Shown here: in pieces, positions 22,101 through 33,069 of the stretch | How positions within the stretch are numbered: the first letter of the stretch is position 1 | Layout of the letters: the number at the start of each line of letters is the position of its first letter | Source of the DNA: Allacma fusca | Lineage: Eukaryota; Arthropoda; Collembola; Symphypleona; Sminthuridae | DNA length: 64,000 nt | Direction of reading: 5' to 3' | Assembly: GCA_947179485.1 (NCBI GenBank) | Contig: OX359247.1 | Coordinates: 44,427,131 to 44,491,130 of the forward strand | The notes under the pieces: generated by a model | Databases searched by the model: none | Told to the model about the DNA's origin: nothing | Seen by the model: only the letters and a program-made list of their open reading frames with translations | Program-made: the position numbers and the translations under genes

Positions 22101-25100
22101 CCTGCGAATATCAAAACACTGGAGTTACGAGAAAACTCCGCCGGTGATTTTTACGCGGAGTTTTATACGCACAGAAAACTCCGAGAGAGATTACTACGCC
22201 CGGGTGTAGATTATTACGGGGAGAGTTTTAGGCGGAGAAAATTCCGCCGGAGATTATTACGCCAGGTGAGAGAAATTTATGCGGAGAAATTCTTTTGGAG
22301 ATTTTTACGCTGCATTTTTGCAACACCCGGAAAAAAATATTTAACTGCGAAGATTAATATTTTCAGTAGAATTTTCTGAGACACTTTCAGTAAAAATTGT
22401 TCCAGAGAATTCTTTAAATTCATGATACCAACTAGAATATCTAGGGCGGTGAAATATTGCTAATAATTCACGTATTGGTATTGAAAATCCAGAAGTTATC
22501 ATTGCAATAAACTCAGGAAAATCACCAGAAGTGTCTACCAAAGCCGAAATTAAATCGTTGGTTGACATTCAATACCAATGAATTGCATTACAGAAAATAG
22601 CCGGAAAATCGCAAGTTTGGAAAACAGTTAAACAGATACTGGTTGACTATAGGTTTCCGTAAATCATGTGAAGTGCAATGAGTGCAGGAATATTTTTAAC
22701 AGGTAATCAGGCCAAGGAGGGACATCAATTCTGGCCAAACATAATTGTAGGAATTAGGCAGGGGAAGCTACCCCAGCTATTACCAATTTCATTTAAAAAA
22801 GTCACAAATGCAAAATTGAACGAACAAATTGTTCTGGGTATAGCTACGGATTTACAAGCTGAACTGGTATTTACGGAAGGGCTACGGGCTTTTTTAAATT
22901 TTGAGCGCCGGGCTTTATCGCTGAATTTCGGACCGGGCGGGCACGGGTATTTTTATATTTACGGGCCACGAGCAGCCACGGGACTAAAATGTCCCACGGG
23001 AAGATACTCTAATACCAGCCATAATGGTTAGGTACTACTATAAATAAATGGCATGACGATGAGAAGGTCAGAACGTAGCGTAAAAATCTCGGGCAGAATT
23101 TTCTTCGCGTAGGAGTCTCCGCGTATTTATCTCCACCCGGGCGTAAATAACTCCCGCGGAGTTTTCGCGGCGCACAAATCCCCAGCGGAATTTTCTGCGA
23201 ACACGGTAGTTCCATGCATAAGTCGAATTTTAATTGCATTTCGTAATGGATTTCACAGATGTCAGTAAGCATACCTTCATTCAGCCAGATGTCAGACCAC
23301 CATTTACACGTAACCAGATTACCAAACCACTGATGGCTGAGGTTTGATAAAATTAATTCATGTTTTAATTTGAAATAACAACTGCATATTAAACCTCGTA
23401 AAATACATACAAAGTCATACGATTAAAACCAGAGATGCGCAGCCTTCGAAGGCTAGCCTTCCAAGAAGGCTTCTTTGAAGGCGGAAAGGTAACTTTCTTA
23501 ACGTTGCAGAAGGAATGAAGGATGGAGATACTTTTTTCTGAAGGCTGAAGGAAGCCTTCACAAAAACTAGCAGTGAAGGATTGTGAAGGAAGGCTTCCTA
23601 AATATTAGCCCTCCAAGGCCGTGAAGGCTTCCAGGTACACGAAATATTGATAACGTGAAAGCATAGCATATGCAACGACGTTTTGCTGCTAGCGCAACAA
23701 TGCAGCCAATTCGTGAATTGACAATGTGTGCCGCTATCTTCACTGCACTGAATCCTGCTGGTGCAAAACGTTTTTAAGCGGGTTGTAGTTTAAAATTGAA
23801 GGAAGGCTATTTTTAGAAGAAGGCTGAAGGCAAAAATGAGCAAATGTATTTTGGAAGGAAGGGTGAAGGAAGGCAGATTTTTTAGAGGGCTTCATTCTAG
23901 GACATGTTAAAGGGGAAATTTTAATTGAATTTTCGCCTTCGAAGGCTTGAAGGAAGGCTGTTTCCTTTGCGCATCTCTGATTAAAACTGAAGAACAAAAC
24001 TGACCTACAGAGTCAGTGAATATGGATTACCTAAGTTCATGCGCAACCGTAGACGCCACCTGTGCACGATTCGCTTCAGTTGAAACCCCTTTGTAGTACA
24101 TGAATTTATCCACCCTGTAAGTAATCAAACCCCAGTTCTCCATAGCACCCGAAGGAAACTGTGGAATATAAATGGAGTCCATCTTCGGAAAGGTGTACGG
24201 ATGTCTGAAGAGCTTTTCATAATGGCTAAGAATTGTTGCCGTAGTTGTCGCAACAAACTTCGCACCTTCAATTAAATGAGATGGTGCCCAGGCCTAGTAC
24301 GAAAACAAGGTTTTAGAAAATGTTTTGAGAATCAATTAGTGTGATTTTCGTGGAGGTACCTTCACAGGCTTTGAATAGATGCCAGGATTTGCTTCTGTGT
24401 ATTCAAAGTCGGATACAATCATGCAAAGTAAATAAGTGGTCATGCGCTCAGTTGGTTCATAGTGGTCCCAGAACCATCCGGGTAGATTAGGGCTAATTAG
24501 AGCAATTGTTACAGGCATTTGTTTTTTTATAGAATGCAAAATGTTTTATAACAGTTCCTAAAACCATTTACTCTGCAACGGTGTTCCGGATAATCGAATT
24601 TGATAGGGAGCTGTAATTGCTTCTTCGCGCAAGACTAACTTCAAAAATAGCTTTTAAAGCAGGCTCATCAAATGACGGGAAAGCTTTTCGAGCATGATAG
24701 GGTTCAAATTTAGTGGTTGACATGTAGCTGGAACAAATATTAAATCAATTTTGAAGCTCTTTAAAATTTTAATAAATCCCTAACGCATAATGTTTTTTAC
24801 TCACTGGGTATTTCCAGTCTCAGGGTTAACATAGTAAGCCCTGTAGTACCCAACCCATCCTGTATCTGGTAAAATAGCAGTATAGGGAATTTCCAGTTCA
24901 TATTCAACGTTAATACTTAAGGCAATAGATAGTTCAATGATGTAAAATTCTTTTTCCGGTTCAAAATATTGCCCGATTATTTCCAGTTGATCTCCACTGG
25001 GCTGAATGCGCAACTTTGATCGAATAATTACATATTTCAAGTATAATAATTAGGCCGTCGAGCAATTAATTGTGTGATTATAATTTCAATCTTTGTTTGA

Positions 25101-25477
25101 CAAAATACCTTGACATTTTCCTGGTTTATTGTAATTCTGTCACTGTTAACATGAAGGGTGATGTTCCTAGATGTCGCGATGGCCAGCACAGTGATTGTGA
25201 CTTTTCCAGGTGCTGTGAACCGAGTTTCGCCTTCAATTTCATCAAGAATGGGACGGGACTCTATTTTGTAGTGAGATGGCTTCACTACTGCTGGAAGTCT
25301 CAGATTTGCATTAGGAATCACAGAGTGTGAATTTTCTGATAATAATGCTGGCTTGGGTTGTATTTGCAAGGGCGAAAAGGATGCTGATGGGCCAGCACTG
25401 TACAAGAGACCCAGAATTACAAGTATGAAAATTTTATGGTATTTGTTGGAGTGAAAAATAATATTTTGGCTTGCCAT
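19189..25477 (-). CDS. M1 zinc aminopeptidase (aminopeptidase N-like), copy B
   Basis: Sixteen minus-strand exons in frame (950 residues): 25109-25477, 24805-25013, 24572-24727, 24360-24492, 24031-24293, 23275-23336, 22035-22101, 21730-21936, 21396-21567, 21068-21275, 20833-20964, 20477-20619, 20188-20381, 19907-20080, 19455-19668, 19189-19338. Exon sizes equal copy A except exons 8 and 12, each one codon shorter. GAMENWG, HELSH plus the distal Glu, and the catalytic Tyr ([12 protein letters not shown]) are present. The N-terminus is nearly identical to copy A. Two introns hold private transposons: intron 5 a 550-bp hAT element and intron 6 a 1.1-kb inverted-repeat element. Neither disturbs a splice site. 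As in copy A the GAMEN loop reads TYRVDKF, not the usual TYRE. It is intact by reading; expression is unknown. Confidence 0.9.
22117..23209. mobile_element. Large inverted-repeat element in intron 6 of copy B
   Basis: Absent from copies A and C, whose intron 6 is short. The left 200 bases (GAGTTACGAGAAAACTCCG, GGCGGAGAAAATTCCGCCGG) face an imperfect inverted copy at the right end (CGGAATTTTCTGCGAACACG). Both arms are built from CGGAGTTTT-like words and TTTTTACGC. Exact ends and target duplication could not be fixed; boundaries are within about 10 bases. The middle (22370-23030) has two short open frames with no recognised domain. Confidence 0.7.
23430..23979. mobile_element. hAT-type non-autonomous element in intron 5 of copy B
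   Basis: Ends CAGAGATGCGCA and TGCGCATCTCTG are perfect inverted repeats. The flanking 8-base duplication is ATTAAAAC (23422-23429 and 23980-23987). Copy A has the empty site with GATTAATACTGAAG near 11394. The interior consists of GAAGGCTTCC-like words in both orientations and has no transposase. Confidence 0.9.
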
Positions 25478-26106
25478 TTCGTTGCTGATGCAAATACTTA
25501 CTGCAACTGCAAGCAACCTGTACAGATTGCATTTCTAAGATTTCAGATTTTGCATGCGTTTCCTAAAAATAGTGTTGATGTAACCTGTAGGTCGGGGGTT
25601 CCACCAGATCAGATCATTATCAGTTATGATTATAGGTTGATGTAACTGTAGGTAGTCTATGGTTTGGTTAATGTGAATGGTACGGCTTATGAATTAGGTT
25701 ATGAGTAAAACAAGTGTGTGAGATTGGGCATGAGAACTAAAGTTCACAGTGCCTTATGCAATAAATGGGAAAACTGTTGAAGATAGGGGAGTAACATTAG
25801 AAGTAGTATTTATTAGTATAAGATGGTTCAACTTCCACGAATGTTCTCTTCTCCTAGGACTCACTTGTACTTATGACTCTCTTGACAAATATCATTCGCA
25901 TGATCTTAGATTAATATTAGTATAAGTAACTAATATGTGAATTTATCCCTCGCCAGTTAAAACATTACCACGACCCGTCATCTACTTTAACTATTATGGA
26001 CTTGTAAATTAATAACAATAAAGTACATGACCAATAATAAGTAGATATTAGATATTAAGCTAGTCGTAGTGTCAGATAGAACAACACGAACTCATTCAGT
26101 GCATAC

Positions 26107-26164
26107 CTGCTGGCGGGTTCATGTACATCCTTGCAAGTGTCACGCCGTACTTCGAGTCATGGGT
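26107..26164 (-). other. Possible small coding exon of unknown gene (B copy)
   Basis: The counterpart of 13526-13583. The same splice ends bracket 58 bases reading THDSKYGVTLARMYMNPPA. Four of the five differences from the A copy change the residue, so there is no sign of purifying selection. Unrecognised. Confidence 0.25.
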
Positions 26165-26416
26165 CTGAGAATAAAATAACAAATTTAAAAGTTTTACAGA
26201 ATACTGTCCAGGGATCGAGTAAAAATGCAACTGATGTTCTAAAATAAGAGATGCAATAATTGTGTGAGAATTCGTGGGTGAAGTGAACTGCTGACTGTAT
26301 AATTGTCATAAGCCCAAAATCAATTTTGAGATCTTACAATTAGACAACATGAACAATTGCATATACCAGGAAAAGGTACCTGATGGCCTTTAAAAACCCG
26401 GTAAGTCTTTGTTTGT

Positions 26417-26916
26417 GGGGTGTACTGACATAAAACATGTTCCTTCCGTAACCGTAAATATTTTTGTCGGCATCACGGAAGGAACTAAACGGAAACAACA
26501 TTGCAACCGCTTTCGAACATACATCTCGCATTCACACTTGCGCAAGTAATTACATACGGTCTTAACTAATGTGAGAGGTCTCTCCGTAACGGAAAAAAAT
26601 TTTACGTGTACGGACAAAACATGCTTTATGTGAGTACACCTAGTGCTGTAATATTTTTCGCGTTTTTATTGTTCTTTTGTTCAGTTTTTGTTTTTTGAAC
26701 AAAACAAAACAAAACAAAACAAAATCAGTTTTCGAAAAAACAAAACTAGAACAAATCAAAACCGCGATAAGATAAAATAAAACTATAACAAACAAACTAC
26801 CACGACAGCGGGTAATAGCCTTTTCAAACTTTGAGAGCCCAAAAGTAACATGACCTCAAATTGACCTCAGTGGGTTACAAATAGGAACGTTACAAATTAC
26901 AGCACTAAGTACACCC
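26417..26916. mobile_element. Small inverted-repeat element in the copy B flank
   Basis: The left end GGTGTACTGACATAAAACAT is mirrored by ATGCTTTATGTGAGTACACC at 26621-26640. A later hAT insertion cut the right terminus, and its target duplication repeats AGTACACC at 26908-26915. The copy A flank is uninterrupted here (GGTAAGTCG then TTTTTATTTTTTAACGG). The outer target duplication is unclear. Confidence 0.65.
26641..26907. mobile_element. hAT-type mini-element nested in the previous element
   Basis: Ends TAGTGCTGTAAT and ATTACAGCACTA are perfect 12-base inverted repeats. The 8-base target duplication is AGTACACC (26633-26640 and 26908-26915). The interior has an AAAAC tandem run. The first nine end bases also match the element at 52415-53185, so the two may share a mobilising transposase. 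Confidence 0.85.
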
Positions 26917-27226
26917 TTATTTTTTAACGGTAGTATTTACAAAACAAAACTTTACATTTTCAGTTATTAATTAGTATTTTCTAGGAGCATGATTGCTAAT
27001 ATCGCCACTGTGATCATATCGGAAATATGGCTATAGCCAAAAACAATTTTGGCGATATATTGCATATCGCCTATGTTAATTAGAAATGTGTAACTAACAA
27101 TAAGTAACTGGAGTTGCTTTATGTACAAAGAATTCATTAGAAACCGAATTCGGGGCATCCGATTTTTTGAGAGAGTATGAAATACGATTTCAAGAAAACA
27201 AGGGTGTCTAATAATTTGTCACTCAC

Positions 27227-27527
27227 TCACTCCTAGAAAACTACTTATAGATAAATATCAGATCAACAACTACTTCCAAAACGAATGTACTCTGCTTCAG
27301 ATATTTGTATCCCCTTCAAGTGATCTTATATGTGATATATTTAAATATGTTCATAACTGCTCAACGAGGAAAAATCTATTTGCTACTCTTTCTGATGTAT
27401 TTTAATTTAATTTAGTCTTAGTTTTAAGTTAATTTTACTCAATGTAAGTACATTCTGCCGTTGTATATGGATGATATGGGCGCCGCCCGGGGAGAATCCT
27501 TAATAAACTCGTATCGTATCGTATCGT
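27227..27527 (+). mobile_element. 5'-truncated LINE, 3' end with GTATC tail
   Basis: Flanked by a perfect 17-base duplication AATAATTTGTCACTCAC (27210-27226 and 27528-27544). Copy A shows the empty site near 15570. The left part keeps the end of an open frame (LLIDKYQINNYFQNECTLLQ onward to a stop near 27404) that fits the C-terminus of a reverse-transcriptase polyprotein. The 3' region has GGATGATATGGGC and AGAATCCTTAATAAA, and a short GTATC tandem tail replaces poly(A). The long target duplication and truncation indicate target-primed reverse transcription. The tail matches the SINE at 14711-15463. Confidence 0.8.
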
Positions 27528-27592
27528 AATAATTTGTCACTCACAATCAGTCGAGACCGTTGTTTTGTACAATATAAACCACTGTACTTTAC

Positions 27593-27724
27593 TTACAGTA
27601 GTTGCAAGTTGGACTTTGCGTTCAAACCATCTTTTCGTCTCAAAATATAATTCCAAACGACAGCACGTCGCCCTGCCCTTCCACTGCATTCACTGTAATC
27701 ACTTTCGGTGAATACTTTGTCCAT
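27593..27724 (-). pseudogene. Relic of a BED-type zinc finger exon (B copy)
   Basis: A 43-residue frame starts MDKVFTESDYSECSGRAGRR and continues with the same AVVWNYILRRKDGLNAK core as the A copy. The Cys after AK is Ser here, and the frame ends soon after. It is probably a decayed transposase-like exon duplicated with the aminopeptidase flank. Confidence 0.25.
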
Positions 27725-27900
27725 ATTTGTAGTGTCAATCGTTTTTGGTCATAATTTAATTGATTTTAAACGAATATTAAAAGACGAGTACTTAAAAGCT
27801 TACATATAATCTGCTCACCGTTAATCCGGAATGCCTGCTACCCGCCGTATGAATAATGCAACATTGAGGATTGATGTAATAAGTATGCTCGAAGGGTGCA

Positions 27901-30900
27901 TTAACCTTTCTAGTACCGTGTACCACAAAAGTGGTAAGCCAGTCTATTGACCAACAGCCACTTTAGTGACTCCACATTAATGAGCCCACAAGCCATAAAA
28001 GTGGTTAAAAATTAAATTGAAAATTAAATCAACTTCAGTCAGCTCTGATTTTCCTCCATGGACATATAAATTATAGAGTAAGTATGTTGTAAAATAAATT
28101 AGCTTGTTATTACTTACTCATACACATAAGTACGTGTAGGCACAATTAACTATAAAAAGCCTCGCTTCGCGCGTTCCTGCTATTTTATTACCTGCAGAAT
28201 TAATTTGTGGTAAATTTGTACATACAATCAGTTGCAAAGGCTACATTTGTACAGATATGAGTAGTAATTAAGTCAATATAGTGAGGTCGCTTGCACAAAA
28301 TACGCGCCTCTTCCACGCCGTCAATCAAAAATATCACTCAATGGATCAATAGTAACGCAGCCGACACTAACAATAAGTAATATGCGTAACTTAACGAAGG
28401 AAATAATTGCAAAGCTTCAACTGCAAACTCATCCAATAAAAGTAACCGGAATAAATCATCTCATGCAAAAAAAAATCAACTATGCCAATGCTTCACAATG
28501 ACGTTCTTCACTTTACGTGTGACTCCCTTCTGGGAAGTGAAAATTGTTTGATTTTCTGTTACTAAATAAACCGTAAAACTATGACGGAAGTTGAAATGGA
28601 GTACTTTTCAGATCTAGAAAGTACATCATCCAGTACACATCCAGCTGCATGTCCACCTCAAGTGAGGATGAAACGGATTTGGAGGTGTCTGAGGTATAAT
28701 TCAGTTCGTCAAAGCATTCACGATTTGCATGTATAATTGACAGAACTTTAATACCGTTTGTATTTAAATCTGTAGGTTGACACACAAATCGAGGACGATT
28801 GCAGGTACTCTCTACCATTAGGCTACAGCTATGATGCAGTTAGAATGAAGTTGGTGAAACCTGCAGCACAGAGCGAAGATGAGGAAACTATGTCCTTAGA
28901 TGGTACGACTACTGATTAGCCAAACTAAAACGTTACAGTCCGTGAGGACTCTTAATTTAGCAGCATTTTATTTTCGTGAACTACAGTTTTGTCTTATAAA
29001 GTATTGCTAGAAATATCAAGTGGCGTCTGAATAGAGCAGAGCATGTTTTTTTTGTGAACCTTTGTTGTTAACAAAATTAAGTAGCTGTGGAGAAGGACAA
29101 GAATGAAGTCTCCACTGAGTATAGCATTTTATTTTCGTGAACTACATTTTTGTCGAAACAATAAATAAGTAATTGTGGAGAAGGACAAGAATGAAGTCTC
29201 CACTGAGTATAGCATTTTATATTCGTGAACTACATTTTTGTCGAAACAATAAATAAGTAATTGTGGAGAAGGACAAGAATGAAGTCTCCACTGAGTATAG
29301 CATTTTATTTTCGTGAACTACATTTTTGTCGATACAATAAATAGGTAATTGTGGAGAAGGACAAGAATGAAGTCTCCACTGAGTATAGCACTTTATTTTC
29401 GTAAACTAGAATTTTGTTGTGGAGAAAATTAAGTAATTGTGGAGAAGGACAAGAATGAAGTCTCCACTGAGTATAGCATTTTATTTTCGTGAACTCTACA
29501 TATGTTGTGGAGAAAATTAAGTAATTGTGGAGAAGGACAAGAATGAAGTCTCCACTGAGTATAGCATTTTACTTTCGTGAACTAGAATTTTGTCGAAATA
29601 ATAAATACGTAATTGTGGAGAAGGACAAGAGTGAAGTCTCCACTGAGTATCGCATTTTATTTTTGTAAACTACATTTTGGTCGTATCAATAAATACGTAA
29701 TTGTGTAGAAGGACAAGAGAAGAGTCTCAACTGAGTATAGCATTTTTGTTGTAAACTAGACTTTTGTTGCGGAGAAAATTAAGTAATTGAGGGGAAGGAC
29801 AAGAGTGAAGTCTCCACTGAGTATAGCATTTTATTTACGTGAACTACATTTTTGTCGATACAATAAATAAGTAATTGTGGAGAACGACAAGAGTGAAGTC
29901 TCCACTGAGTATAGCATTTTATTTTCGTGAACTACATTTTTGTCGATACTATAAATAAGTAATTGTGGAGAAGGACAAGAGCGAAGTCTCCACTGAGTAT
30001 AGCATTTTGTTTTCGTGAACTACATTTTGTCGATACAATAAATAAGTAATTCTGGAGAACGACAAGAGTGAAGTCTCCACGGAGTATAGCATTTTAATTT
30101 CGTAAACTACATTTTGGTCGATATAATAAATACGTAATTGTGTAGAATGACAAGAGTGAAGTCTCTACTGAGTATAGCATTTTATTTTCGTGATCTGAAC
30201 TCGTGTTGTGACAAAAAATATGTACTTGTGGAAAAGGAGTAAAGTCTGCACTGAGTATGGCATTTAATTTGACTGAACTGTGCGAATTTTCCTGCAAAAT
30301 ATAAGTAATTGTGGAAACGAATAGGAGAGTTTATTATTATATTTTTTGTAATTTATTTTGATAAAATTTTAGATTTATCATCTGACGAACAAGAAACTGA
30401 TTTTGCTTGGAGTTCATTTTCTTCGTTTACAAGTAACCTGCGATCTGCGCCGTCGTTTCAACTACAAGGAGATGCTCGTAAACTGTGTGCCACTGCAACT
30501 CCTTTCACGACGCTAGAAACACTTATTACAGATGATATAATACAGGAGATTTGTGAACAAACCAACCGTTATGCGTTGATTGACAAAAAAACAACACGTT
30601 TCAAGAACTGTGCCCTGGCGAGCTGTGGTGCTTTTTAGCACTCCAGACATTAGCTGGTATTGTAAAAAAGCCCAATATCAAAATGTATTTCAGCACAAAT
30701 CCAATGTTGGCGACCTCCTACTTCAACACGGTATTTGCACGAAACAGATATGAAGAAATCCTACGTTATTTTCACCTGGCAGATAATTCGCAATGCATGA
30801 AGGAGGATCAAACCAGCAAATTTGGAAATATTTTGAACCTTATGATGAGGAATTTCAAGAAAAATGCTTCCCCGGGACGTAATCTTTGTCTCGATGAATC

Positions 30901-31750
30901 ACTGGTGAAATACTCGGGTCGTCTTTCGATCAAACAATTTATTAGAACAAAAAGGAGTCGATTCGGGGTGAAAGTATTTGTTCTCAGTGACAGTACAAAC
31001 AATTACATTTTAGATACTCTCATATATCAAGGGACTACAACTAAACTGACGGCTGACAAAAATAAATTTGGTGTGGGTGGTGCAGTAGTGCTGACACTCA
31101 TGGAACATTATCTCATGACCTGGCGTACACTTTACGTTGACAATTGGTTTACAAGCGTAATGCTTGCATATGAGCTTTTGAATTTGGAGACCAACATGTG
31201 TGGAACCACCAGGCGCAACCGCAAACACTTACCGTCATTTAGTTCTGGGCCTAACAAGCTTCGTAAAGGGGATTATGAATCCTTCTTTGCAGAAAATATA
31301 TTGTGTGAGCGATGGCAGGATAGGCGTGAAGTAATAATGATCAATAAATTGTTTCCTCCGGGTCTAGTTGAAACTAACAATTCGCATGGTAAAACAGAAA
31401 AAAAACCCTCCAGCGTTGTAGCCTACAACAAAAACATGGGAAGCACAGATTTCATTGATAAGCAGCTAAAACCATATGAAATAATCCGAAAATCCTACAA
31501 GTGGTACAAAAAGATTTTCTTTTGGTACTTTGACTTATTTATTTGGAATTCGTACACAATTTATCGACATCTGAATCCGGAAAATCACAGCATTAACTTA
31601 CTGGACTATAAGCTAAAACTGGTTGACAATATTGTGACCAAATTTGGGAGTAATCGTAAAGCAATTGGACGACCGAGTCTTAGAGGTATACCGGATTCCA
31701 TACGTCAGACTGGTCAGCATTGGCCTGATCGCACTTCTTTGATTCCATCC
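27901..31750 (+). mobile_element. piggyBac-family transposon, 3' end lost
   Basis: Begins at a TTAA (27901-27904) with terminal sequence CCTTTCTAGTACCGTG, followed by subterminal palindromes such as ACCACAAAAGTGGT and AGCCATAAAAGTGGT, which could be transposase-binding sites. The matching copy A flank runs straight through (GAAGGGTGCGAGC), so the insertion is specific to the B side. A spliced transposase gene and a minisatellite lie inside. No opposite terminal repeat is seen. The right side is replaced by LTR-retrotransposon sequence from about 31750. Confidence 0.75.
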
Positions 31751-31774
31751 AACCACCTGTTAGTTTTCCTTTAA
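28581..31774 (+). pseudogene. piggyBac transposase, frameshifted and C-terminally truncated
   Basis: The proposed exons are 28581-28661, 28776-28902 and from 30373; all joins keep frame and the second intron holds the minisatellite. The acidic N-terminus (SEDEETMSLD joined to DLSSDEQETDFAW) is typical of the family. A single-base frameshift near 30612-30620 breaks the frame (RFKN in one frame, LALQTLAGIVKKPNIK in another). From 30683 the DDE/D domain is open for 363 codons, with the three expected acidic residues in LDESLVKY, YVDNWFTS and GSTDFIDK. The normal Cys-rich C-terminus is missing: the frame runs into retrotransposon sequence and stops at 31774. It is therefore probably inactive. Confidence 0.85.
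29080..30300. repeat. About 87-bp minisatellite, 14 units, in a piggyBac intron
   Basis: Units contain TGTGGAGAAGGACAAGAATG, AAGTCTCCACTGAGTATAGC, then ATTTTATTTTCGTGAACTAC and an AATAAATAAGTAA segment. The period is 87-88 bases from 29113 (TCCACT) through 30245. A decayed partial unit lies at 28950-29000. The first several units are almost identical and the later ones diverge, suggesting recent expansion near the left end. Confidence 0.9.
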
Positions 31775-33069
31775 ATGACTTAAAATACAATTTATTCCAG
31801 GAAATTAATTCCTCATGCACTGCTCCATCTCTGCTTAGTGTCCCAGTGACCATAACTTCCCTTGAAACACTAGCGTTAATCGACACTGGTGCTGGCGTTT
31901 GCATTATCAGCCAATCCCTGTTTGATTCCTTGCCTATTATTATTAAGTCAACTGCTAATTCCCTTCCTCACCCAGTGTACTTAAAGTTAGCAGTTAAGTG
32001 TGAGAGTAATTATGTAATTACTCATTCTATTAGTTTAGCAATTACGATTAATGGTTATTTTACTTTCTGGGATTTCTTAATTGTTCCTAATTCCTCTCAT
32101 AGTGTAATTATTGGTATTGATTTGCTCCGACAAAGCAATGCTGAAATTAATTTTAGAACTAATGAGATAAAATTCAACTCCCCTATTTCAGTTTCACCTG
32201 ATTCCCCTGTGTCACATTCCCTTGACACCCTTGTGTCACATTCCCATGACACCCCTGTGTCACATTTCCTTGACTCCCCTGTGCCATGTCCCCTTGACAC
32301 CCCTGTGTCATGTTCCCTTGACACCCCTTTGTCATGTTCCCTTGACACCCATCTGTCATGTCCCCTTGATACCCCTGTGTCATGTTCCCTTGACACCCCT
32401 GTGTCATGCTCACATGATTACCCTACATTTTCCCCTGCTTTACCTGATCCTCCAAAAGTCACTTCCGAGATTAACAAGACCTTCCCTTCAACACGTACCG
32501 AATTAGTAAAAACTATGTACCCAGTTAAAGTCCCACCCCTTACTACTCTAACTAATCCAACCCAACATCAACAACCTAACCAGTCCAACTCCCATGTTGT
32601 CCCCTTGATGTCCTTAAACCTCGAATATATTAACGCAATCGACCGGTTAATTAATATTCCAAAGGCTAACCATATGAAACGGAAAACCAGCAAATATTTT
32701 CGATTCCACAAATTCCCTCGGAGACCCCACTATTATCCCGACATACCCCACCCAGTACCATTAATGTCCCTAAAACTTGACCCTCCTCCATTTTACCCAT
32801 TCCGGGGAAAATCAATACACCCTCATCACCCACCCGACCGAAACCCTGACGTTATCATCTCAACTGGATTGAAGATTTCATCCTCCCGATGCGAGAAATG
32901 CTCCAGCGTTACGCGCAAGGTCCAGGAGTCGGCCGGGACGTCCGAAAACACCCCTGTGTCATGTAAATCGGCCATTGATTTACCCTGCGATAGCATCTTC
33001 CGAACACGGCTCTTGTCGGCCAATGTACCTACGCATGGAACGCCATGTAATCAAATGGCGCTCCGCTAG
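31756..33069 (+). pseudogene. Retrotransposon aspartic protease fragment
   Basis: An open frame continuous from upstream of 31756 carries the retropepsin active-site motif LALIDTGAGVCIIS (31867-31908) and the distal ILE-GLY-like segment VIIGIDLLRQ. After the protease come a Ser/Asp/Pro repeat region encoded by a 24-bp array, then a basic, Pro-rich stretch. No reverse transcriptase follows, so it cannot be a complete pol. There is no ATG near the protease, as expected for an internal polyprotein segment. The frame stays open for over 430 codons, suggesting fairly recent decay. Confidence 0.7.
32195..32415. repeat. 24-bp coding minisatellite in the retrotransposon frame
   Basis: Roughly nine units of CTTGACACCCCTGTGTCATG plus TTCC, encoding DTPVSCSL-like octapeptides in frame. 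A single isolated unit reappears near 32950 (AACACCCCTGTGTCATG). Confidence 0.85.

Larger units (their letters stand above)
25478..27226. other. 5' flank of copy B
   Basis: Parallel to the copy A flank, with one private nested transposon insertion (26417-26916) and the possible exon at 26107-26164. TATCG-rich repeat DNA is at 26995-27075. No confident gene. Confidence 0.55.

Noticed and set aside
29080..30300. CRISPR-like regular repeats
   Set aside because: Units are about 87 bases with no unique spacers, in a eukaryotic transposon intron. It is a minisatellite.
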